Source: Streptomyces sp. NBS 14/10 (lineage in GTDB: Bacteria; Actinomycetota; Actinomycetes; Streptomycetales; Streptomycetaceae). Taken from it: a stretch of DNA of 64,000 nucleotides. Position 1 is the stretch's first letter, and each line of letters starts with the position of its first letter. Both the position numbers and the translations under genes were made by a program. Positions 53,945-62,410 of this stretch are shown piece after piece. Where the stretch lies: assembly GCF_002224125.1 (NCBI RefSeq), contig NZ_NCSM01000011.1, forward strand, positions 1 to 64,000, written 5' to 3'. A model generated the notes under the pieces. It was not told where the DNA came from and made no database searches. It saw only the letters and a program-made list of their open reading frames with translations.

Positions 53945-55389
53945 CCACCCGCCCGGACAACCACGTCATCGTGCTCTTCGGCGCCTCCGGCGACCTCGCC
54001 AGGCGCAAACTCCTCCCCGGGCTGTACCACCTCGCCGCGGCGGGCCTCCTCCCGGACGGCTACCGCATCGTGGGCTCGTCCCGTGCCAAGTCCGCGCTGA
54101 GCGACGACGCCTTCCGCGCCCTGGCCCGTGACGCGATCACCACCTTCGGACGGTCCGAGCCGTCCGGGCCGGTGTGGCAGTCCTTCGCGGACTCGCTGTC
54201 GTACGGCGCGGCCGACGCCCAGGATCCCGGCCCGCTGCTCGCGGCCGTACGGGCGGCCGAGGACGCCCTCGGCGGGCAGCCGAGCAGGCTGTTCCATCTG
54301 GCCATTCCGCCCTCCGCGTTCGCATCCACGATCGGAATGCTCGGCGATACGAACCTGGCGGAGAACGGGAAAGTGATCGTGGAGAAGCCCTTCGGCACCG
54401 ATCTCGCTTCAGCGCGGGCGCTCAACGAGACGATCCACGCCGTCTTCGACGAATCCCGGGTCTTCCGCATCGACCATTTCCTCGGCAAGGAATCGGTGGA
54501 CAACATCCTCGCCTTCCGGTTCGCCAACGGCCTGTTCGAACCGATCTGGAACCGGGACCACATCAGCTACGTGCAGATCGACGTCCCCGAAACGCTCGGC
54601 CTCGAGGGCCGCGCCCACTTCTACGAAGGCACCGGGGCCTTCCGGGACATGATCGTCACCCATCTCATCCAGGTGCTCGGCATCGTGGCGATGGAACCAC
54701 CGGTCTCGCTCGCCGCCCAGCCGCTCCAGGACGAGAAGGCCAAGGTCTTCGAGGCGCTGCGCCCCATCGAACCCGGGCAGGTCGTACGCGGCCAGTACGA
54801 GGGCTACCGCGACGAGGCGGGTGTCGCCCCCGATTCACAGACCGAGACGTTCACCGCGCTGCGGCTGGAGGTGGACAACTGGCGGTGGGCCGGCGTCCCG
54901 TTCCACCTGCGCTCCGGCAAGAACCTCGCCCAGGGCCGCGAGGTGATCACCCTGGGCCTGCGCGAGCCGCCCCTGCGGATGTTCCGTACCGACCTCGGCC
55001 AACAGGACACGTACCCGGGCAACAAGATAGTGATCGATTTCAAGGACCCCGGGTGGATCGCCGCCACCTTCCTCGCGAAGGAGCCCGGCCCCACCATGCG
55101 ACTCGGACCGGCGACGATGACCTTCCGCTACGGCGGCTCCTTCTGCGAGAGGCACGGGCTCGAGGGCTACGAACGGTTGATTCTGGACGCCATGCTGGGC
55201 GACCGGTCGCTGTTCACCGGGTCCGACGGCATTGAGCACATCTGGGCCGCGTCGACCCCTCTCCTCGAGAACCCGCCGCCGCTACAGCCGTACGCCCCCG
55301 GCTCATGGGGCCCCGAACCGGCCATCGACGAACTGATCGCACCACACCAGTGGTATCTGCCGGACGCCAACAAGATCCAACCCGATTGA
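53941..55389 (+). CDS. zwf: Glucose-6-phosphate 1-dehydrogenase
   Basis: 482 residues: NADP motif FGASGDLARRKLLPGLYHL, VEKPFGTD, the active-site signature RIDHFLGKE, and FRSGKNLAQ-type FHLRSGKNLA. It is the first enzyme of the oxidative pentose phosphate pathway and yields NADPH. The ATGA overlap with gnd implies coupling. opcA, usually beside the housekeeping zwf in Streptomyces, is absent. Its position after gnd is unusual (zwf usually comes first). Confidence 0.97.
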   Translation: MTTRPDNHVIVLFGASGDLARRKLLPGLYHLAAAGLLPDGYRIVGSSRAKSALSDDAFRALARDAITTFGRSEPSGPVWQSFADSLSYGAADAQDPGPLLAAVRAAEDALGGQPSRLFHLAIPPSAFASTIGMLGDTNLAENGKVIVEKPFGTDLASARALNETIHAVFDESRVFRIDHFLGKESVDNILAFRFANGLFEPIWNRDHISYVQIDVPETLGLEGRAHFYEGTGAFRDMIVTHLIQVLGIVAMEPPVSLAAQPLQDEKAKVFEALRPIEPGQVVRGQYEGYRDEAGVAPDSQTETFTALRLEVDNWRWAGVPFHLRSGKNLAQGREVITLGLREPPLRMFRTDLGQQDTYPGNKIVIDFKDPGWIAATFLAKEPGPTMRLGPATMTFRYGGSFCERHGLEGYERLILDAMLGDRSLFTGSDGIEHIWAASTPLLENPPPLQPYAPGSWGPEPAIDELIAPHQWYLPDANKIQPD

Positions 55390-55411
55390 GTCGACCCTCG
55401 TACGGTGGCTG

Positions 55412-56290
55412 TCAGGGACGGACGAGGACGGTGCCGACCTTGCCGGGCCGTACCGCGTGTTCGACGGCGCCGGTCAGCTCGCCGAGGCCGTATTCGGCGG
55501 CCACGACGAACTGGTCCTTGAGCCCCAGCGCGATCTGCTGGGCGGTGGCGACGTCCGATGCCCGCCGCTCGGCGGAGGCTTCGGACAGCCACCGGCCGAT
55601 GTTCTTGCCCTGCAGCGTCAGCGACTTGTTCAGCAGCGTCGACGCGTGCAGTGGGATCGGCTCCTCGGCGATCAGCCCATAGCCGACCAGCTTCCCGCCC
55701 GGCGTCAGCAGGTCCAGAAGGCTCTCGGCCAGCTTCCCGCCGATCGGGTCGAGGGCCACACTCACCGGCCGGCCGCCGGCCGCCTCGCGGACCGCGTCGG
55801 TCCAGCCCGGATGCTCGGTCGAGACGACGGGCACGTCCGGGAACCGCCTGCGCAGCTCGGCGGCGCCGCGGTCGCTGCGGACGACGTTGACGAGTCCGAA
55901 GTGGTGGAACTGGGACACGCCCGTCACCAGGCGCCCGACCGATGAGCCCGCGGCGGTCTGCACCAGAACACCGTCGTATCCGAAGGCCGGGTGCTCCTGT
56001 GCCGCACGGCGCAGCATCACCGTGGTCAGCGGGTTCGCCAGCAGTTGCGCGGCCACCTCGTCCGGCAGTTCGTCCGGTACGGCGACGACCACCTCGGTGT
56101 CCGCCACGATCCACTGGGACCATGCCCCCGGATACGGGAAAACGGTGACCCGGCCGCCGACCTCCACACCGGGCGCGACCGGTGTTCCCGGGCCGATCGC
56201 CGCCACCACGCCGGTGGCTTCCACACCGGCCGGAACCGGCTGTGCGGCCTTCCCCGGGTAGGCCTCGACGGCCTGGAGATCGCCGGCTTT
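55412..56290 (-). pseudogene. Zinc-type alcohol dehydrogenase/quinone reductase, 5'-truncated
   Basis: Medium-chain dehydrogenase homology begins near IKAGDLQAVEAYPGK and continues through EATGVVAAIGPG, GGRVTVFPYPGAWSQWIV, TAAGSSVGRLV (cofactor loop) and a normal C-terminus GKVGTVLVRP. The first ~40 residues of the catalytic domain are missing; the frame upstream has no start codon before an in-frame TGA at 56342-56344. A GTG at 56224 could start a 270-residue fragment but lacks part of the fold. The break is next to the leader of the divergent SGNH hydrolase gene, suggesting a deletion junction. Confidence 0.75.
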
Positions 56291-56380
56291 TATTCCGCGA
56301 TCGGGGCGGCGCGGCGGCCGAGCAGCCGGGGACCGTGTACCTCAGGCCACGGGTGGGAAGGGTGGGGTGCGTCCACATCG

Positions 56381-56416
56381 TCGTGGCCACCGGTCGGAGT
56401 CGTGGCCACCGGTCGG
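56381..56416. repeat. 19-bp tandem duplication before the SGNH gene
   Basis: TCGTGGCCACCGGTCGG occurs twice with a 19-base period, ending 14 bases before the GTG start. It may be part of the promoter or operator region. Confidence 0.8.
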
Positions 56417-56429
56417 GAAAGGATGGTCC

Positions 56430-57800
56430 GTGCGAAGAATCACGCGAAGACTCGGTCTCTTGGCGGTGGCTGTGCCCGCCGCCGTTCTGCCCATCGTGAT
56501 GCTGGTGTCCGGCGCCCAGGGGGCCGAGCGGAGCGAGGCGCACACCGCACCGGCCGGGGGAAGAGCGGGCGCCGCGCTGCCCGCTGGCACCCACTGGGTG
56601 GGCACCTGGGCGGCCATGCCCCAGCTGACCGAGCCGGGAAACATGCCGCCCGCGCCGTACACCCAGGACGGCACGGTCTTTGCCGACAGCACACTCCGGC
56701 AGACCGTGCATGTGTCGGTGGGCGGCAGCCATCTGCGGCTCCGCTTCTCCAATGCCTTCGGCGGCGCGCCGCTGCCCATCACCCGTGTCTCCGTGGCCCT
56801 TCCCGTGGACGGCAGGGCCGGGGTGAGCGCGATCAGACCGGGCACGTCCCGGCCGGTCACCTTCCACGGCCGTGCCTCGACGACCGTGCCGACGGGCGCA
56901 CACGTGGTGTCCGACCCGCTGGACTTCAAGCTGGCGGCGGGCTCGAACCTCACCGTGACCGCCTATCTGGCGACGGGCCAGCAGTCCACCGCCATCACCT
57001 CGCACCCCGGTTCGCGCACCACCTCGTACATGCTGCGCGGCGACCACGTCGAGGCCACGGACCTGGCGGGGGCGGCCTCGGCCGACCACTGGTACTTCCT
57101 GAGCGGCGTGGAGACATGGTCGCCGGCGCGGACCCGGGCCACCGCCGTGCTGGGCGACTCGCTCACCGACGGGAGGGGTTCCACCACCAACCAGAACGAC
57201 CGGTGGACGGACCGGCTGATGGCCCGTCTGCGTACGGACCGCAGAACGGCCGACACCGCGGTGCTCAACCAGGCGGCCGGCGGGAACCGGGTGCTCACGG
57301 ACGGGTTGGGTCCGAACGGCCTCTCCCGTGTGGACCGTGACGTCCTGGTACAGCCCGGCGTCACCTCTCTGATCGTCTTCGAAGGCGTCAACGACATCGG
57401 GACCGCCCCTGCCACCCCCGACGCCCAGAAGGACGTCGCGGACCGGCTCATCGCCGCCTACGACCAGATCGTCATGCGCGCCCACGCGCAGGGGATCCGC
57501 GTCTACGGGGCCACCATCACACCGTTCGGCGGCAACCGTGACTACGACGACACGGCGGGCCACCGCGAGGCGACACGGCAGCGGGTCAATGACTGGATAC
57601 GTACCAGCGGCCGCTTCGACGCGGTCGTGGACCTGGACAGGGCGGCCCGGGACACGGACGATCCACGGCGCCTCCGCCCGGACCTCGACGTGGGTGACCA
57701 TCTGCACTTCAACCCCGAGGGCTACCGCGTGCTCGGCGATGCCTTCCCCCTGGACCTCTTTGTGAACCGGCCGTTGCCGCCAGGCTTCGGCTACAACTGA
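56430..57800 (+). CDS. Secreted SGNH/GDSL hydrolase
   Basis: 456 residues: Sec signal (VRRITRRLGLLAVAVPAAVL, cleavage near AQGA), then a jelly-roll-like domain with WVGTWAAMPQ (about 57-200). An SGNH catalytic domain follows: GDSLTDG (block I Ser), a Gly in NQAAGGNR, FEGVNDIG (block III Asn) and DHLHFNPEGY (block V Asp/His). It is an extracellular esterase or lipase, often on polysaccharide acetyl groups in this subfamily. The GTG has AAAGGA 7 bases upstream. A terminator follows. Confidence 0.93.
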   Translation: MRRITRRLGLLAVAVPAAVLPIVMLVSGAQGAERSEAHTAPAGGRAGAALPAGTHWVGTWAAMPQLTEPGNMPPAPYTQDGTVFADSTLRQTVHVSVGGSHLRLRFSNAFGGAPLPITRVSVALPVDGRAGVSAIRPGTSRPVTFHGRASTTVPTGAHVVSDPLDFKLAAGSNLTVTAYLATGQQSTAITSHPGSRTTSYMLRGDHVEATDLAGAASADHWYFLSGVETWSPARTRATAVLGDSLTDGRGSTTNQNDRWTDRLMARLRTDRRTADTAVLNQAAGGNRVLTDGLGPNGLSRVDRDVLVQPGVTSLIVFEGVNDIGTAPATPDAQKDVADRLIAAYDQIVMRAHAQGIRVYGATITPFGGNRDYDDTAGHREATRQRVNDWIRTSGRFDAVVDLDRAARDTDDPRRLRPDLDVGDHLHFNPEGYRVLGDAFPLDLFVNRPLPPGFGYN

Positions 57801-57828
57801 TCCGGCGATCGGCGCCCCATCGCAAGGC

Positions 57829-57857
57829 GGCGGGGCCGACGCGTCGTCGGCCCCGCC
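57829..57857. terminator. Hairpin terminator
   Basis: GGCGGGGCCGAC and its perfect complement with a 5-base loop lie between the convergent SGNH and DUF6328 genes. Confidence 0.85.
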
Positions 57858-57876
57858 CCGATGGCTTCGCGCCTGT

Positions 57877-58392
57877 TCAGTGATCCTTGCGGTGGCGGTG
57901 ACAGAGCCAGACCGCGGGGGCGATCCAGCAGCTCACGAACCACACAAGGGCCGCGACCGTCACCCAGGCCGCGGTGACATCGGCCACCACGACGCGCAGG
58001 ATCAGCAGCAGCGCCGACACCACCGTGCACAGCAGCAGCACCAGCCCGGCCACGGTGAAGCGGGCCGCGATATGCACCGTCTCCGGCTTCAGCCGACGCC
58101 CGGTGACGATCCGGTGCAAGGAGACCGGTGCGATGAGCGCGCCGGTGGCCGCCGCGCCCAGGAGCACGGTCACGACGTAGATGGTCCGATCAGCGTGCCC
58201 CAGGCTCTGGAAGCGTGGAGTGAAGGCGACCGTGAGCAGAAAGGCGAACAGGATCTGCATGCCGGTCTGCGTCACCCTCACTTCCTGCAGCAACTCGGCC
58301 CATTTGCGGTCGGCCTGCTCTTCCCGGGTCTCCTCGCGACCGGATGGTGCTGCGCGGCCGTCGCGCCTCGGCGCCTCGTCGTCGTCATGCAT
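57877..58392 (-). CDS. DUF6328 four-helix membrane protein
   Basis: 171 residues: a charged N-terminal ~30, the family signature KWAELLQEVRVTQTGMQILFAFLLT, and four membrane helices to the C-terminus CHRHRKDH. Function unknown; the family is common in Streptomyces. The start MHDDDE is chosen because AGGAGG is 7 bases upstream; an ATG two codons earlier is too close to it. It lies 23 bases downstream of the GH15 gene, so the two are probably co-transcribed from the ECF41-type promoter at 60.24 kb. Confidence 0.8.
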   Translation of the reverse strand: MHDDDEAPRRDGRAAPSGREETREEQADRKWAELLQEVRVTQTGMQILFAFLLTVAFTPRFQSLGHADRTIYVVTVLLGAAATGALIAPVSLHRIVTGRRLKPETVHIAARFTVAGLVLLLCTVVSALLLILRVVVADVTAAWVTVAALVWFVSCWIAPAVWLCHRHRKDH

Positions 58393-58415
58393 CACCATGC
58401 CTCCTTCGCGATGCG

Positions 58416-60170
58416 TTATCGCCCTTCCCCGAGGCGGGCCGCCGTTTCCAGCATCTGGGCGTGGACGAACGCCTGGGGCAGGTTGCCGCGCAGCTGTCGC
58501 TGGCCGACGTCGTACTCCTCGGCGAACAGGCCGGGGGCGCCACAGGCCGCGCGGGTGCGTTCGAACCAGCGGAACGCGTCGATGGAGTCGCCCTCGTGAT
58601 GGGCGGCCAGTGCCATCATGAAGCCGCACAGCAGGAACGCCCCCTCCGTCTCGCCCAGCGGCGTGTCACCGTGGCGAAAGCGGTAGAGATAGCCGTCCTG
58701 AGCCAGCCGGTCCTCGATGAACCGGCGGGTTCGCGGACCACTGGGGTCTCCCGCGGGGAGGCAGCCGCGGGCGAGCGGAAGCAGCAGGCCGGCCTCCGCT
58801 CCTGCGTCGTCCTCGGCGCGGGTCCAGTGCCCCTCCGGGGCCAGACAGCGCCGGCGGGTCTCCCGCAGCACGGCACTGGCCAGGGTGTCCCACCGGGCCG
58901 CGGCGCGGCCCGGCAGCGCACGGGACAGGCAGCGCAGCCCGGCCACCACACAGAGCCGGGAGTGGGTCCACCACCGGTCCTCCAGCTCCCACAGCCCGGC
59001 GTCCGGTGTCGGCCAGCGGCGCTCGATGGCGTCCACCGCCACATCGACGGCGCGCCGGGCGTCGGGGGTGAGGCGGTCGAGGCGGGCGGCCGCCGCGTAG
59101 AGCTGCAGCAGCTCACCGTAGGTGTCGAGCTGGAACTGGGCACCGGCTCTGTTGCCGATCCGGTCGCTGCCGCCGGGATACCCGCGCAGTGGCAATGACC
59201 GGGCCCCGGGGACCTCGGCCCCGGTGACCGTGTAGACCGGGCGCAGCGCGTCGCCGTCGTCGAGCAGCCGTTCGGTCAGATAGCCGACAGCGGTGTCCAG
59301 CAGCGGGTGCGGGCCGTGTGCGGCCACGGCGAGTCCGGCGTAGCACTGGTCGCGGACCCAGGCGAAGCGGTAGTCGTAGTCGCGGCGGGCGCCGGCCCGC
59401 TCCGGGAGCGAGGTGGTGGCGGCGGCGACCATCCCGCCGGATTCGCTGGTCAGGCCGCGCAGTACGGCGTAGGCGTGGCGGGCGTCGCGGGGCGCGGCCA
59501 GGTCGGTGCAAGCGGGGACGGCGGCCGCCCAGCACTCTTCCGTGGCGCGCCACAGCCGTACCGGGTCCAGGGGCTGGGTGCACGGCCGCGCCGAGAGCTC
59601 GAGGACGAGGTCGTGCTCGGCGCCTTCCCGTACGGTCAGCTCGCCGTGCACGCCCCCTCCGGGGGTGGGGGTGGCGCCTTCGGCGCCGGTGAAGCGCAGC
59701 TGCAGCCCTCCGCCGGAGGCGTGCCACACACCGTCGTCCGCCCAGGCGCCGGTCATGTGGTGCGCGCCGAAACCGGGTCGGGCATCGACCCGCAGCCGCA
59801 TCCGGGCGCTGCCCTTCACGGTCCGGATGCGGCGCAGCAGGACGAGCCGGTCCGGGGTGGCCGGCATAGCCAGCGCCTCGCGGCATTCGATCACGGCATC
59901 GCCGGTGATCCAGCGGCCCACGTGGATGAGCGTGCCGTCCTCGTACGCGCCGCCCCAGGCGTTCCAGTCGTCCCGCGGGCCCACGGTGTACTCCCCCGCG
60001 CCGCCGATCAGGGCGGAGAAGACGGCGTCACTGTGCCAGCGGGGCGCGCACAGCCACACCACCTCGCCACGGGGCCCCACCACGGCGCCGCGCTCCCCGT
60101 CCGCGAGGACGGCGTACTCCCGCAGCACCCATGGTGTCGGCGGGGCCGGGGCAGCGTCGTCCACCGTCAT
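58416..60170 (-). CDS. Glycoside hydrolase family 15 (glucoamylase/trehalase-like)
   Basis: 584 residues, cytoplasmic (no signal peptide). It has an N-terminal beta-sandwich (about 1-240), then an (alpha/alpha)6 barrel with RRDYDYRFAWVRDQCYAGLAV (catalytic-site region), GYPGGSDRIGNRAGAQFQLDTYGELLQLY and WTRAEDDAGAEAGLLLPLARG. The second catalytic Glu motif of classical glucoamylases is less clear, as in actinobacterial trehalase-type members, so trehalose hydrolysis is possible. It has an ECF41-type promoter far from the main cluster, which links carbohydrate turnover with that regulon. Confidence 0.88.
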   Translation of the reverse strand: MTVDDAAPAPPTPWVLREYAVLADGERGAVVGPRGEVVWLCAPRWHSDAVFSALIGGAGEYTVGPRDDWNAWGGAYEDGTLIHVGRWITGDAVIECREALAMPATPDRLVLLRRIRTVKGSARMRLRVDARPGFGAHHMTGAWADDGVWHASGGGLQLRFTGAEGATPTPGGGVHGELTVREGAEHDLVLELSARPCTQPLDPVRLWRATEECWAAAVPACTDLAAPRDARHAYAVLRGLTSESGGMVAAATTSLPERAGARRDYDYRFAWVRDQCYAGLAVAAHGPHPLLDTAVGYLTERLLDDGDALRPVYTVTGAEVPGARSLPLRGYPGGSDRIGNRAGAQFQLDTYGELLQLYAAAARLDRLTPDARRAVDVAVDAIERRWPTPDAGLWELEDRWWTHSRLCVVAGLRCLSRALPGRAAARWDTLASAVLRETRRRCLAPEGHWTRAEDDAGAEAGLLLPLARGCLPAGDPSGPRTRRFIEDRLAQDGYLYRFRHGDTPLGETEGAFLLCGFMMALAAHHEGDSIDAFRWFERTRAACGAPGLFAEEYDVGQRQLRGNLPQAFVHAQMLETAARLGEGR

Positions 60171-60239
60171 CCCTCCTCACTGCCCACCCCACCGCCAAGC
60201 GTCCGCACATGGCATTCATGGCACCTTGGCGCAGCGGCG

Positions 60240-60266
60240 GACAGCCGCCGCCGCTGCGTTGTGACA
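60240..60266 (-). promoter_or_regulatory. ECF41-type promoter of GH15-DUF6328 unit
   Basis: TGTCACA (minus, 60266-60260), 16 bases, TGTC at 60243-60240; 69 bases to the ATG. Confidence 0.68.
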
Positions 60267-60288
60267 GGTCAGCTCGTACGCGTAGCCG

Positions 60289-60615
60289 TCAGCGGCCGAG
60301 CGCCTTGGCCAGTTGCTCCTTGGTCATATGGGAGCGGCCCTCGATACCGCGGTGCTTGGCCTCGTTGTACAGCTGGTCACGAGTGGGGCCCTTGGCCCCG
60401 CTGTGCGACCGCTGCCCGCCTCGCTCCGGCGCGGACTTCGGGTCCCGTACGGAGGTCTTGCTCGCGGTCTTGGACTCGCCCGATCGGGCACGTTCCTTGT
60501 TCACGGTACGGGCGGCGATCTCCTTGGCCCGGGGGGTGGGGGTACCCCGCTCTTCCTGGCTCTCCTTGATGTGCTCGTACTGCCGTTCCCGTTTGCGGCT
60601 GGATCCTGCAGGCAT
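60289..60615 (-). CDS. Small basic SAP/Rho-N-type protein
   Basis: 108 residues, very basic: RKRERQYEHIKESQEERG, AKEIAARTVNKERARSGE, and C-terminal TRDQLYNEAKHRGIEGRSHMTKEQLAKAL, a Rho-N/SAP-like helical motif. Actinobacterial relatives are annotated as plasmid-stabilisation or stress proteins; nucleic-acid binding is likely. The ATG has AGAGG 8 bases upstream. Confidence 0.8.
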   Translation of the reverse strand: MPAGSSRKRERQYEHIKESQEERGTPTPRAKEIAARTVNKERARSGESKTASKTSVRDPKSAPERGGQRSHSGAKGPTRDQLYNEAKHRGIEGRSHMTKEQLAKALGR

Positions 60616-60749
60616 CGCTCAACCTCTCTGTCCCGCGTGTGTACCGCCTTCGGGGAACAGGGCCGGCCGGTGGGCAGGCGCCGGTCCCCCGGGTGGCGGA
60701 CACGGCTTCCAACGTCGCCTTCAACCATATGCCGGGCGGCGCCGCCGGG

Positions 60750-60960
60750 TCAGCCGGGGGTGCCGGTCACCGAGGTTCCCGTCTTGGTGACGTGGTAGGT
60801 CACCGAGGCGCCGCTCCAGAAGTCGAAGGGCAGCGTCACCCGGGAGCCGTCCTTGACCGCGTTGAAGAACTCGGGGGTCAGTTTGATGGAGTCGCCCGTG
60901 TACGCCGAGAACGTGGTGTCCCACTGCTGATACGGGGTCCAGTCGGCCGGGCGGCCGCCG
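60750..60960 (-). pseudogene. C-terminal fragment of a secreted carbohydrate-active protein
   Basis: A frame ending at a TGA reads ADWTPYQQWDTTFSAYTGDS, then IKLTPEFFNAVKDGSRVTLPFDFWSG and a T/G/S-rich tail. This is like the terminal X2/CBM-type beta domain of secreted glycosidases. No start codon or upstream domain exists: the frame runs into unrelated plus-strand sequence. Family assignment is tentative. Confidence 0.5.
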
Positions 60961-60964
60961 CCCT

Positions 60965-61192
60965 CAGCCGGCTGGCCGGCGACCGGGCGTACGGAGTCAA
61001 CGCCACGCTGGAGGCCAGATTCTCCCGGGGCGTCCCCTGGCGGATCGATGTGATCACCTACGATCCCCCGGTGCTGTCGAACGCCACCGGGAGCACTGGC
61101 TCCTACGCCACCCCACCCAGTTCCGGGGCGACATGCTGGCGACGATGGAGGCCAGATACGACGACGGGAGCGATCGATCTAAAGGAGTGCTC
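60965..61192 (+). pseudogene. Unassigned coding remnant before the inositol-dehydrogenase-like gene
   Basis: Plus-strand frames read LAGDRAYGVNATLEARFSRG then VPWRIDVITYDPPVLSNAT, and after a frame change HWLLRHPTQFRGDMLATMEARYDD just before AAAGGAG of the next gene. The protein-like text split over two frames suggests the 3' end of a broken gene in the same operon. I do not recognise the family. Confidence 0.4.
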
Positions 61193-62169
61193 ATGCGGAT
61201 CGCCCTCATCGGATGCGGGCGCATCGGGCGGGTCCACGCCGAGTCGATCGCCCTTCACCCGAAGGCCGAACTCGTCCGGGTGTGCGACCCCGTGGAAGCC
61301 GCCGCGCGGGAGGTCGCCGAGCGGTTCGGCGGCGTCCCCGGCCGCGAGGTGGACCCGGTGCTCGCCGACCCGGACGTCGACGCGGTGGTGATCGCCTCGC
61401 CGACCCCCACCCATGTGGACCTCCTGACCCACGCGGTCACCGCGGGCAAGGCCGTGATGTGCGAGAAGCCGATCGATCTCGATCTCGCCCAGGTCGATGC
61501 GTGCCGGGCCCGCATCGGCGACGCCGCGTCCCGGGTCATGGTCGGCTTCAACCGCCGGTTCGACCCCTCGTTCCGCGCGGTGCGCCGGCGCTTCGCGGCC
61601 GGCTGGAGCAGTTGGTGATCGTCAGCCGGGACCCCGCCCCCTCCCCGAGGGAGTACATCGCGAGTTCCGGCGGTCTGTTCCGGGACATGACCATCCACGA
61701 CTTCGACATGGCGCGCTTCTTCCTCGGCGAGGTCGTCGAGGTCTCGGCGATGGGCAGCAACCTGGTCGCCGACTACATCGCGGAACTGGGCGACATCGAC
61801 GGCGCGGTGGTGACGCTGCGCGGCGCGCTGTGCCACATCACCAACAGCCGCCGCTGCACCTTCGGTTACGACCAGCACCTGGAGGCCTTCGGTTCGCTCG
61901 GCATGCTCTCCGTGGACAATCTGCGCCCCGACGGTGTCCGTTCGTTCGGCGCGCACGGCACCGAAGGCGCCTCGACGTACCTGGACTTCTTCCTCGACCG
62001 TTACACACCGGCCTACCGCGCCGAACTCGATCACTTCATCGAGACCATTGGGAGCGGCACGGCGCCCGAGCCCGGCTTCGACGACGGCCGTGCCGCGCTC
62101 GTACTGGCCGACGCGGCCGAGGAGAGCGTGCGCACCGGCCGTGTCGTGCCCGTCGGAGGCGCCCGATGA
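61193..62169 (+). pseudogene. Inositol 2-dehydrogenase-like (IolG) gene, frameshifted
   Basis: The first frame (to TGA at 61618) has MRIALIGCGRIGRVHAESIA, VCEKPIDLDL-type MCEKPIDLDLAQ (catalytic Lys) and VGFNRRFDPSF. The protein continues in another frame from about 61600 with LEQLVIVSRDPAP, GGLFRDMTIHDFDMARF (catalytic Asp/His) and ends EESVRTGRVVPV. About 325 residues in total, typical of IolG. The shift occurs at GCGGCCGGCTGGAG, where three or four residues expected between AAG and RLEQ are missing; a deletion between short GGCCGGC repeats would explain it. ATG has AGGAG 6 bases upstream. Confidence 0.8.
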
Positions 62170-62410
62170 AGCCGGTCCGCTGGGGAATGCTGTCGACCGC
62201 GGGAATCGGCCGGGTGGTGGCCGCCGCGCTGACGTCCTCGCCGCACGCTGACCTGGTCGCCGTCGGCGGGCGCGACGCGGAACGCGCTCGGCGCTACGCC
62301 GACGACATCGGCGCGGCGGTGAGCTTCGGCTCGTACGAGGAACTGCTCGCCTGCGACGACATCGAGGCGGTGTACGTGCCGCTGCCCATCTCGATGCACA
62401 CCGAGTGGAA
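62166..62410 (+). pseudogene. Gfo/Idh/MocA oxidoreductase, 3'-truncated
   Basis: It overlaps the previous stop by 4 bases (ATGA). MKPVRWGMLSTAGIGRVVAA, VAVGGRDAERARRYA and VYVPLPISMHTEW match the NAD-binding domain up to just before the expected EKP motif, where homology stops abruptly. Downstream bases belong to a minus-strand kinase gene. Only ~82 of about 330 residues remain. Confidence 0.82.

Noticed and set aside
60721..60924. A 67-codon minus-strand ORF starting MGHHVLGVHGRLHQ
   Set aside because: The adjacent frame gives protein-like text ending at 60750 with a beta-domain pattern; this frame is its shadow.
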